Origin: Chitinophaga japonensis
GTDB taxonomy: Bacteria; Bacteroidota; Bacteroidia; Chitinophagales; Chitinophagaceae
Reading direction: 5' to 3'
DNA length: 64,000 nucleotides
Assembly (NCBI RefSeq): GCF_007830125.1
Contig: NZ_VLLG01000003.1
Coordinates: 176,247 to 240,246, forward strand
Every line of letters starts with the position of its first letter. The first letter of the stretch is position 1. Position numbers and translations under genes: made by a program. The notes under the pieces were generated by a model that was given only the letters and a program-made list of their open reading frames with translations, made no database searches and was not told where the DNA came from. Shown piece after piece: positions 51,861 through 59,700 of this stretch.

Positions 51861-52118
51861 ATGTCCAAAACCCGCCACTTCCATATCCTAGGTATCCTGC
51901 ACGCCAGGATACATGAGCTGCCTGAGAGCTTCAAGGATTTTGTATTAAGCGAATGTCAATGGCAATCTTATGAGTATCATTACTTTATAAAGCATTACCA
52001 TGCCCACAGCAGGAAAGACCTGAAAACCATACTTACCATAGCTGAGGACCTGGCCCAGGACCTGCAGGCGCTGATAAACCGCTGTAAAAGAAGCGCCGGC
52101 CTCTCATCCGTTGATTAA
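51861..52118 (+). CDS. Hypothetical protein (85 aa)
   Basis: A small His- and Tyr-rich soluble protein (SYEYHYFIKHYHAHSRKDLKTILTIAEDLAQDLQALINRC) with a helical C-terminal half. No signal peptide, membrane segment or known domain. It diverges from the XRE regulator, with a palindromic control region between them, so it may be the regulator's main target. The downstream side is the second repeat block. Confidence 0.55.
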   Translation: MSKTRHFHILGILHARIHELPESFKDFVLSECQWQSYEYHYFIKHYHAHSRKDLKTILTIAEDLAQDLQALINRCKRSAGLSSVD

Positions 52119-52194
52119 CCTCCATTTACAAAGCCGGTACGGCAGGGCGTGCTACCCCTTACCCCCCTCAGGGGAGTGGGGGGAGGGGGTCAGG

Positions 52195-52536
52195 AACCAA
52201 ACTGGTTTGGGTAAAAGGTAAACCGGTTTACTTTTTACCCAAACCAGGGGGCTTCCAACATAAACCAGCCCGGTTATTATCCCCAACCAGTTTACCCCGG
52301 ATACAAACTGAGGGGCTGCAAAAGCAAACCGGTTTGGGTAAAAGATAAACCGGGTGGCTTCCAATCCAGGCCGGTTTGGGTAAAACACAAACTGGTTATG
52401 CTTTTACCCAAACCGGGTTATGTTCACAGCCCCCCGGGTTATAAAAAACATAAACCGGCTCAGCCGGTAGCCTGGCCGGTTATGTTGGTAACCCCGGTAG
52501 TTATGTTTTTCGCCTACTCAATATCACCCGGCGCTG
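52195..52536. repeat. Palindrome-rich repeat block, copy 2
   Basis: The second copy of the block at 18100-18415, with the same sub-elements in the same order. TTTGGGTAAAAG(A/G)TAAACC occurs at 52206-52224 and 52333-52351, a related TTTGGGTAAAA at 52375-52385, reverse units at 52232-52245 and 52402-52414, then ATAAAAAACATAAACCGGCTC and GTAGCCTGGCCGGTTATG. Positions 52204-52245 form a 42-bp palindrome with no loop and one mismatch. No gene in this stretch; the open frame across it (52152-52388) only reflects the repeats. Confidence 0.85.
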
Positions 52537-52543
52537 GTGTTAT

Positions 52544-52740
52544 TTAGGTCTTGCCCTGGCCGGCAAAGCGCTGTCGCAACTGGTGGTATAGGCCGGCAGC
52601 ACCGGGCACACCAGCTTGGGCGCCGGCCTGGAAGAGACCTCTACGAAGGTCTTGTTGCTGCCATCTATTTTAGGTATGCGCCTTTTCTCCTCGTCCGTAA
52701 GGCCGGAGAAAATTGGATTATCCTTTTTAGTTTTGCCGTA
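52544..52740 (-). pseudogene. Decayed copy of the 165-aa repeat-linked gene
   Basis: One segment reads GLTDEEKRRIPKIDGSNKTFVE, matching residues 38-59 of the intact protein at 18418-18915. After a deletion of roughly 65 codons and a frame change, the next segment reads FQAGAQAGVPGAAGLYHQLRQRF, matching residues 127-149, then a stop at 52544. The N-terminal 30 codons are missing. The repeat block follows 3' of it exactly as at the intact locus. The 71-codon open frame over this region crosses the junction out of frame and is not a real gene. Confidence 0.9.
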
Positions 52741-53636
52741 TGAACTATCACACACTGGGAAGCTCTACTTTAAACATTAGCGAGATCGCTTTCGGCAGTA
52801 TGTCATTACAAGGCACCGACGCTGCCAATGCCGCTTTAATAGGCCAGGCGCTGGAGGCCGGGATCAACTATTTTGATACGGCAGACCTGTATGACCGCGG
52901 ACAGAATGAAAGCACGCTCGGCCGCGCCCTGCAGGGCCGGCGTAAGGAGGTGGTCATTGCCACCAAGGTGGGCAACCAGTGGCGGCCTGATGGCAACGGC
53001 TGGGACTGGAACCCCCGGAAGGAATATATCCTGTCTGCCGTAGAGGCCAGCCTGCAGCGCCTGCAAACGGATTACATTGACCTGTACCAGTTGCACGGCG
53101 GCACCCTGAGCGATCCTATTGACGAAACCATTGAAGCCTTCGAGCAATTACAGCAGCAGGGTAAGATCCGCTATTATGGTATTTCTTCCATCCGGCCCAA
53201 CGTGATCCGGGAATATGTGAAAAGATCGCGCATCGTCAGCGTAATGATGCAATACAGCCTGCTGGACAGGCGGCCGGAGGAAAGTTGCCTGCCCTTGTTG
53301 CAGCAGCACAACATCGGCGTGCTGGCCCGCGGCAGTGTAGCGAAGGGATTGCTGGTGAATAAGCCTGCTGCTGCTTATCTTAATTATACTTCCCAGGAAG
53401 TGTCACAGGCAGCAAATTTGGTAAAGGCTGTATCCAATGCACAGCGGGGGCCGGCGCAAACGGCACTGCGCTTTGTATTACAGCAGCCGGCCATTACGGC
53501 GGCCGTGGTGGGCATCCGTACGCCGGAGCAATTACAGGATGCCCTGGCTGCGGTGAGTGCCCCGGAGCTGTCAGCGGAGGAAATGGAAAGGTTGCGCGGT
53601 GCGGTGGAGGTGAATTATTATGAGGCGCATAGGTAG
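52740..53636 (+). CDS. Aldo/keto reductase
   Basis: A 298-residue NAD(P)H-dependent TIM-barrel oxidoreductase. The catalytic tetrad is present: Asp and Tyr in NYFDTADLYDRG, Lys in VVIATKVGNQ and His in DLYQLHGGTLSD. Cofactor-site segments (YYGISSIRP; GPAQTALRFVLQQPAITAAVVGIRTPEQL) are normal. Substrate not predictable. Its start abuts the decayed repeat-linked gene, so its promoter may lie within that relic. Its 3' end overlaps the convergent 172-aa gene by 19 bp. Confidence 0.93.
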   Translation: MNYHTLGSSTLNISEIAFGSMSLQGTDAANAALIGQALEAGINYFDTADLYDRGQNESTLGRALQGRRKEVVIATKVGNQWRPDGNGWDWNPRKEYILSAVEASLQRLQTDYIDLYQLHGGTLSDPIDETIEAFEQLQQQGKIRYYGISSIRPNVIREYVKRSRIVSVMMQYSLLDRRPEESCLPLLQQHNIGVLARGSVAKGLLVNKPAAAYLNYTSQEVSQAANLVKAVSNAQRGPAQTALRFVLQQPAITAAVVGIRTPEQLQDALAAVSAPELSAEEMERLRGAVEVNYYEAHR

Positions 53637-54136
53637 GGGGCGCTTTCAAACACGCTTTTCACGGAATAGTTACCAAACCTGACTTTATCGCCGGCGAGTG
53701 GCAGTAGTTTTTTGATATATGGAGCATAGTCTATTTTGTGCTTCCGGCATTCCTGCATCAGATTATTGAAATATACCAGCTCGTCCCGGGCATCAGGCAT
53801 CAGGTCCCGCATGATGAAAAGGGCCAGCGCTAGTAATAAATTCTTATGATCGGCCGCTATTTCATCGATTGTAGGTATCAGGTAGCCGTTTAATTTGCGG
53901 GTGGTACGAATGTAGCAGGCTACTTCTGGTATGTTCCTGTAATGTTCTTTTTCCAGGTATTCGTTTATGGCCTGTTTTATATGTAAAAGTTCTTCCTTTA
54001 CTTTTTCTCTATATGCCAATTCTATAACGCTTAGTTTTTCTGTCCAGTTGGGATCGTTGAAATCTACAGCAGGCGCGGGGTAGCCTTTTGTTATTTTTTC
54101 GTCGATAAGCGTGATTTGGGATTGGATGTATGTCAT
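53618..54136 (-). CDS. Hypothetical protein (172 aa) in toxin-accessory cluster
   Basis: A soluble, mostly helical protein without signal peptide. It contains a long amphipathic segment (LAYREKVKEELLHIKQAINEYLEKEHYRN) and a hydrophobic stretch (NLLLALALFIMRDLMPDARDEL). No family recognised. It is the last of a run of leftward small genes behind the RHS toxin gene, which makes an immunity or accessory role possible. The 3' end overlaps the aldo/keto reductase gene tail to tail. Confidence 0.6.
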   Translation of the reverse strand: MTYIQSQITLIDEKITKGYPAPAVDFNDPNWTEKLSVIELAYREKVKEELLHIKQAINEYLEKEHYRNIPEVACYIRTTRKLNGYLIPTIDEIAADHKNLLLALALFIMRDLMPDARDELVYFNNLMQECRKHKIDYAPYIKKLLPLAGDKVRFGNYSVKSVFESAPYLCAS

Positions 54137-54159
54137 GGGGGCTTACTTTCTTAACCTGT

Positions 54160-54780
54160 TTATGTAAGGATCTGTTGTAATTCCTTGAAAGCTTTTTTTT
54201 GCAGGATAGCATCTTCGCTCATTAAGCCTTTGATGATGTGCTGGTATGGCTCTTGTTTAAGGTCTATTTCGGAGTCCAGTGAGTTTATCCTAAATAATGC
54301 CTTAGCTGCTTCTGCTCGTACATATTCATCTTCATCCCGTTCAGCGAACACCAGCAGCTTTTGCCGGGCTAGTTCCCTGTCAGGTAAATTTTTGATATAG
54401 TCAATGATTTGCAGCCTCTCCGCTGTAAACTTCAGGAAAAGATCTTCCTCGAAAACTTTCAGGTAAATAGGATCGTTTGTAAGAGACCATAGATCTTTAG
54501 CCAGCGAAAATTTTGTAAGCGCCCTGGGGTTAAATATACCAGACTGGAACTTTTGAAAGGTAGCGATCAGACTTTCAATGATCTTTTCATCTGCCAGGTA
54601 GACCAGTGGCTGTATGGTGCTTAAATCTCCCTTTAACAAGGAGGACTGTAATAGCTCTTTTGCCTGGGTTAATTCGTCGAGCTGCATGTCCTTGAACATG
54701 CGTAAATCGTAGCCCTCTGCTTTTTGTCTACCTTGGGCATTGTGTTGTTGAAGGAAATTTTCAAAAGATACAGCATTCAT
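54160..54780 (-). CDS. Helical-repeat (HEAT-like) protein A, 206 aa
   Basis: A 206-residue all-helical protein. C-terminal segments such as DEDEYVRAEAAKALFRINSL and EDAILQKKAFKELQQIL look like HEAT repeats. It is paralogous to the next upstream gene (54824-55441): both share a SLAKDLWSLTNDPIYL / KLAKLLWEATNDNDYL block and the same C-terminal pattern. Such repeat proteins are common among immunity or accessory genes behind polymorphic toxins. Function not established. Confidence 0.65.
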   Translation of the reverse strand: MNAVSFENFLQQHNAQGRQKAEGYDLRMFKDMQLDELTQAKELLQSSLLKGDLSTIQPLVYLADEKIIESLIATFQKFQSGIFNPRALTKFSLAKDLWSLTNDPIYLKVFEEDLFLKFTAERLQIIDYIKNLPDRELARQKLLVFAERDEDEYVRAEAAKALFRINSLDSEIDLKQEPYQHIIKGLMSEDAILQKKAFKELQQILT

Positions 54781-54823
54781 ATAGGTTGTATAACATGAAT
54801 GATAGTAATTTGGATAGTTGTTT

Positions 54824-55441
54824 CTAATGCTTATTGGTTGCTAACAGCCGAACTTCCTTTAGTGCGGCCGCCCTCGTTTCCGGATTTTCGTTAGATAATC
54901 TTCGTAGCAAATCGTGCAGCGGATCACCGAATTGTACATCCGTCTCTCTTGTGAGTATCTTAAGATTATACAATAAACCTTTCCCTGCTTGGAACCGCAT
55001 AGGCTGATAAGATTCCTGATTTATGATAGCCATGTATCGCTCATCAGGAACGGTTTGTGGCGGTAACTGTAAATAGGTTGATATTAAGGTTAGTTTGTCA
55101 GTATTGTTTTGTGGTCCAAAATCTTTAAGGATGACATTCAAATAGTCATTGTCATTGGTAGCTTCCCATAGTAATTTTGCCAGTTTTATTTTAAGGATAT
55201 TGTCATTGCCCGTTTGGTCGTATATAGTTTTAATTGTCTGAACTGCCTTATCAGTTCTTAGTGCCGCTAGCGCTTCCAGTCCGGTCAGATCATTTGACAA
55301 GGTTATTTTAACCAGGATATTTTCAACCTGTTGCTTTTCCTGTTCAGAAAGTTGATTGATTAATGATGTGGGGATACCGTCGGCTTTAAGTTTTCCGGTA
55401 GCGTTAACAATAGCTAGTATTTGATTTAATGCATCAGTCAT
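54824..55441 (-). CDS. Helical-repeat (HEAT-like) protein B, 205 aa
   Basis: A 205-residue helical protein, paralogue of the 206-residue protein downstream. Repeated units are visible: TGLEALAALRTDKAVQTIKTIYDQTGNDNILKIKLAKLLWEATND, then FQAGKGLLYNLKIL and NPETRAAALKEVRLLA. No signal or membrane segment. It lies 14 bp after a 33-codon ORF and in one line with the toxin-linked genes. Immunity function is inferred from position only. Confidence 0.65.
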   Translation of the reverse strand: MTDALNQILAIVNATGKLKADGIPTSLINQLSEQEKQQVENILVKITLSNDLTGLEALAALRTDKAVQTIKTIYDQTGNDNILKIKLAKLLWEATNDNDYLNVILKDFGPQNNTDKLTLISTYLQLPPQTVPDERYMAIINQESYQPMRFQAGKGLLYNLKILTRETDVQFGDPLHDLLRRLSNENPETRAAALKEVRLLATNKH

Positions 55442-55455
55442 TGTTATGGCTGGTA

Positions 55456-55557
55456 TTATATTTTTATATATGTTATTGGGTTTTTGCCTTCCAGAATTGG
55501 CTTTTCAAATTCTTTCCAAATTGCTCCTTCGTGTTTTATTATCGTATCTACTGGCAT
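55456..55557 (-). CDS. Possible 33-codon ORF between accessory genes
   Basis: An open frame starting MPVDTIIKHEGAIWKEF and ending KNPITYIKI fills the gap between the deoxyribosyltransferase-like gene (3 bp after its stop) and helical-repeat protein B (14 bp before its start). The spacing fits an operon. The sequence is amino-acid-diverse like real protein. It may be a small gene or the 5' remnant of a longer one. Confidence 0.35.
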   Translation of the reverse strand: MPVDTIIKHEGAIWKEFEKPILEGKNPITYIKI

Positions 55558-55560
55558 TTA

Positions 55561-56037
55561 TTATTGCGTTAACAAGAAGTTTAAATGGCTTATTATCTCC
55601 TGGACGTTGTCGAACATCGGTATGTCATACCTGCGGCAAATAATATCCACATTTCCTTTTCTCCAAAATTCCGGTGCACAGGAAACAAGCAGTTTTCCAC
55701 TTGTTGCATATAGTCCTAATTCCAATAATGTTACAGGAGCGAGTGATGAGGCTTCAAAACGCATCACGATATAGTCTGCTGCTTCCAGAGCATTTAACTC
55801 CCAATTTACTTGTTGATGAAATTGGGGATTGTCTGCATGGGGTGGGGTGGAGCTATTCCAATCTTCTCTCCGTGGATTAAAGATATTAACGTTTTTAAGT
55901 GCTTCATATGCCTGTATTTGGTTGATAAAATCAGCTTGCCATTTGTTTGCTTTCCCCATATCTATTGAACCTGCCAGGAAAATGGAAGGCAGACCTGTGT
56001 CTCTGTTGGCGATGTCTGCAGGGGAGATGTAGTGCAT
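55561..56037 (-). CDS. Nucleoside 2-deoxyribosyltransferase-like protein
   Basis: A 158-residue protein with the Rossmann-like pattern of the nucleoside 2-deoxyribosyltransferase superfamily: SIFLAGSIDMGKANKWQADFI near the N-terminus, NPRREDW, QQVNWELNALEAADYIVMRF and PVTLLELGLYATSGK, where the Glu of LLELG is the catalytic candidate. Family members cleave or exchange N-glycosidic bonds of nucleosides and related nucleotides. Its place behind a toxin gene with an NAD-consuming-type domain raises the possibility that it handles NAD-derived metabolites, which is inference. Confidence 0.8.
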   Translation of the reverse strand: MHYISPADIANRDTGLPSIFLAGSIDMGKANKWQADFINQIQAYEALKNVNIFNPRREDWNSSTPPHADNPQFHQQVNWELNALEAADYIVMRFEASSLAPVTLLELGLYATSGKLLVSCAPEFWRKGNVDIICRRYDIPMFDNVQEIISHLNFLLTQ

Positions 56038-56066
56038 AATTTTTTCGCTTGCTGGAAATCCTTTAG

Positions 56067-56396
56067 TTATGGATAGAGCCGTATATCTATCTTCTGGTAG
56101 TTTTTAAAATAAGATTCTATCCTTTCAAATATTATGGCTTTCTCTTCATCTGTAATTGTTGTTCCATCATCCCTTTTTTTTATACTATCGGTAAACAAAA
56201 TATTGTCACGTATCTGTATGTCGCATATAAAAGCACGGTCGCCTTGTTGATAGAAAAGATGTTCTCCGCGTTGTATAATTCTGATTTTATAGCCTGCTGT
56301 TTTATTATCTTCTATCATCGGAGCAACTGTTCTGTCATTCTTTAATTCTTGAATGAACTCAAACTGCAGTTTTTTTGCGTCAATTTTGTAAATCAT
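56067..56396 (-). CDS. Immunity-like protein 2 (109 aa), paralogue of immunity-like protein 1
   Basis: A 109-residue cytoplasmic protein. Its central part, IRIIQRGEHLFYQQGDRAFICDIQIRDNILFTDSI, followed by an acidic helix (TDEEKAIIFERIESYFK), aligns without gaps to the neighbour at 56403 (GELLFFQENDKGLLCEISARYSL and SEEEKDQILAKIIHFYK). Tandem paralogues directly behind a polymorphic toxin gene are typical of immunity genes kept against variant toxins. No named immunity family recognised. Confidence 0.7.
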   Translation of the reverse strand: MIYKIDAKKLQFEFIQELKNDRTVAPMIEDNKTAGYKIRIIQRGEHLFYQQGDRAFICDIQIRDNILFTDSIKKRDDGTTITDEEKAIIFERIESYFKNYQKIDIRLYP

Positions 56397-56402
56397 TGTG
56401 GA

Positions 56403-56714
56403 TTATTCTTTGTAGACCGTCAGATCGTTTTTATAAGCTATTTTATAAAAGTGGATGATCTTTGCTAATATCTGATCTTTTTCTTCTTCTGATATTTTAT
56501 CGCCATTATCCCACTGCTTTATTGTTTTGGGATTAATCAGGGAATATCTTGCCGATATTTCGCAAAGGAGTCCTTTATCATTTTCCTGAAAGAACAGCAG
56601 CTCTCCCCTGGCGATGATCAGCATGCCATATTTGTCAGTTCCATCGGTAAATCTGTGGACCCCGTCAATGTTGGCTTTTAATTCCTTTATTTGCGCTTGC
56701 TCACTTTTGTTCAT
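56403..56714 (-). CDS. Immunity-like protein 1 (103 aa), next to toxin gene
   Basis: The first gene after the RHS toxin stop, and so the most likely cognate immunity gene. Start ATG 56714 (MNKSEQAQIKEL) lies 22 bp after the toxin stop; a GTG at 56735 is an alternative. The protein has a beta-rich middle (YGMLIIARGELLFFQENDKGLLCEI) and a C-terminal helix. It is a paralogue of the gene at 56067-56396. Seven bases separate the two. Confidence 0.72.
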   Translation of the reverse strand: MNKSEQAQIKELKANIDGVHRFTDGTDKYGMLIIARGELLFFQENDKGLLCEISARYSLINPKTIKQWDNGDKISEEEKDQILAKIIHFYKIAYKNDLTVYKE

Positions 56715-56736
56715 TTGAATAGCATCTTTTATCACA

Positions 56737-59700
56737 TTAGTTACATTTGATATGTCCTGTTTTTGCTTTTGTACCGTCTCTCTTCATTCTGAAGATATTT
56801 GTAACATTAGGATTTTCCAACAATGCTTTTTTCTCAATCCTCCACCACGTTCTTAGTTTTCCCCACTTGTTTATTTTTTTGCTGTCCGTTGAAAAAACAT
56901 GAACATCGCCAGAGGCGTCATCTGCGAACCGTTGAGAAGCTATATCCCAGACTTCGGCTGCTTCTTCGCCACTTAAAGGACTATTGGGACCAAATAAATT
57001 CAGATCGTTCAGGTATCGTCCACCCACTGTTTGTTCCAATGTTGTTTTACCATTCGCGGTGGCCCATTGTTGGGCTACTTCCATATTAGATCTGACGTTG
57101 TTGCCCGACCAGAACACCGCTCCGTCTCTGGCTGTCGAGAAATTGAGGGTATGTGCGGCCATATGCTTCAGTTCTGCAAGGCTCGGTATTGCACTAAGGC
57201 CCGCAGGGTCCATCCATCTGTTCACATCTTGCACATACCCATAAAAATTCGTTCCCCCACTCAACCCAATCGGATCCTTACTAATATACCCACCCTCCTC
57301 CGCACTATAATACCTGAACCGGTTATAATATAATCCCGTCTCCGCATCCTCGTACTGACCAGGGTACCGGAATGGTACCAGGTCGGGGTCTCCTGCTAAC
57401 TTACGCACCTTGCCATAAATATCCAACTCGCAGACCCATACCTGTTCCCCGTTTTCATCGTAGGCCTCGCAGGGCGTGCCCAGGTGATCCGTGATAATGG
57501 AGTACTGCCTGCCGTTGATGATCTTGGCCGCCGGCGCAAAGGTGCCGGCTTCAAATACCCAGGTGGCCAGGGTTTCCGCCGGCGCTGGTTCCGGGTGGCT
57601 TTGCCGTACCTCGCCCAGCTCGTCCACTTCCACTACCGGCTTGTCCTTCGATGGGTACCGCCACTCATGCAGCGGCACGTTACCATCCCACACAAAACGG
57701 GTCAGTTGTCCCTTGTAGGTTTTTTCTATACGCCTGCCCAGCGGATCGTAACGGAACTCCACGGGCTGTCCGTCCGGGCGTATCACTTTCTTCAGCATGC
57801 CGTTGCCGTACCATTCATATTCCCAGGTGGCGCTGCCCGCGGGGGCGGCTGCTACCGTTTTGCGTAGCAGGTTGCCTTCTTCATCGTACTGGAAGCGCGC
57901 ACCGCCGGCTTCCAACAGTTTCCCGCCCGGGGCATATTTCCGGTCCCGCCGGCTCTGTGTTTTATACAGGTTGCCGGCCTTATCCGGCAGGCGGTAGTCG
58001 TACTGTCCGTCTTCATACTGCGCCCAGGCCAGGTTGCCGAGGTCGTCGTGCCCGAATTTTACCAGGCCATTGGTAAGGCCGTTCATGATCTGTTTCAGGC
58101 GCTGGTTGGCATCCCAGTGATAGTGCCGGCGACGGGTGCTGCGGGCGCCGTTGCTGATCGTATGTGTTTCCGGCCGGCCGGCTTTATCATACTGCCAGCG
58201 GCTTTTGATGCCGCCCGGCAGGGTACGTTCTATCTCCAGCCCCAGCAGGTTACGCTCCAGGTGGGCCGTCCAGGGATGTTGCTGCTCCGTGGTGGAGGCC
58301 TGTATGCCGGTTACATCGCCGGCCGTGTTATATTGCCATTGTATGTTTGCACCCAGGCTGCTCTGTATTTTACTGCGCCGCCCGTTTTTTAGATAGCTGC
58401 TGCTAACGGTATGTCCGTTCTGCCATTCCTGCACTACACGGCCCATCACATCCCGCTGCAGCCGCACGGTGCAGTGCTCGTTTATGGCTTCTGTCAATTG
58501 CCCGTTGCGGTTGTAGTTATAGGTTTCCCAACTGCCGTCATCGTGTTCTGCACGCGTCAGGCGGCCGTTATAATCATATTCATAAGTGGTCCAGTGCCGG
58601 CCGGGCCGTTGTACTTTGATCACTTTGCCCGTGGCGTCCCGTTCATAATCGCGGGTGGAGCCGTCAAAACCGGTTTCCCGGGTAATGTCGCCACGCTGGT
58701 TGCGGACAAAGCGGTACGTTTCTCCATGCTCATTTACCAGGGCGCTTAGCTGCTCTTCCTGGTTGTATTCAAAATGCAGTTTGGCGCCGTTCTCCTCCCG
58801 CATCTTCAGGCTGCCCAGCGGGGTATATGCAAAGCGTACATTATGATGCCTGTCCCGGGCTTGCAGCACTTCCTCGTAGGCATTGTACTGCAACTGCACA
58901 TGGTTGCCGTCCGGTAACTGTACTTCCTGCACCCGGCCCAGGGCGTCATAACGGAAATATTGTTCCTGCTGTAAAGGATTCGCCGATCTTACACAACGGC
59001 CCCAGCCATCATAGCTCCAGGTGGAGCGCCCGCCATCCGGCAGGGTGAGCGCCGCCAGGTTGTGGTCTTCGTCATAGGTCAGCAGGGTTTGCTGTTCCTG
59101 TTCGTCCTCTATTTTGCCGAGCAGGTTTTGCGCATTGTAGCGGAGTATGGTAATGCTGCCGTCTGCTTCCGTAATGGTGTGCAGCAGTCCTTTATGCTTT
59201 TCGTTTTTATAATAGATATAGGTGCGGCTGCCGCCCTGCGGATCGGTGGCCAGGGTCAGTCGGTCGGCTGCATCGTAGCGGAAGGTATGGGTGCTGCCAT
59301 CCGGTTGTACAATGCCGGTGCGGTTGCCACGCTCGTCATACGTGTACCCGGATACGTTGCCCTCTTCATCAATCTCGCGGTACAGCTCAAAATGATCCGT
59401 ATACTCCAGGAAGCGGGAATGCCCCAGCGGGTCTTTTACCTGCGTTACTACATGATCGGGCGTATAGTAGTAAGTGGTGGTTTGCCCCAGTGAATTGGTC
59501 ACCAGGTTATAGCCTTTTTCCGGGTGATATTCGATCCATCCTTCCAGCAGGCCGCCATCGCCCCAGGTGTGGGTGCAACGCCCCCGGCCATCATATTCCC
59601 AGTAAAAGGTTTGCCTGTTGCGGTCTGTTTTCGCCGCCATCAAATGGTTGCGGTACCGGATAAAGGTGGTCTGGTCCAGCGCATCGGTTATTTCCGTGAG

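Noticed and set aside
52152..52388. Open frame encoding repeated FYPNR(P/F) peptides in the repeat block
   Set aside because: The peptide repetition is produced by the TTTACCCAAACC DNA repeat; the matching frame at the first block is broken and shows no common start.
52540..52755. 71-codon minus-strand ORF as a real small gene
   Set aside because: Only its first third matches the 165-aa protein; the rest runs out of frame through the region that encodes the homologous C-terminus in another frame, so it is a deletion pseudogene.
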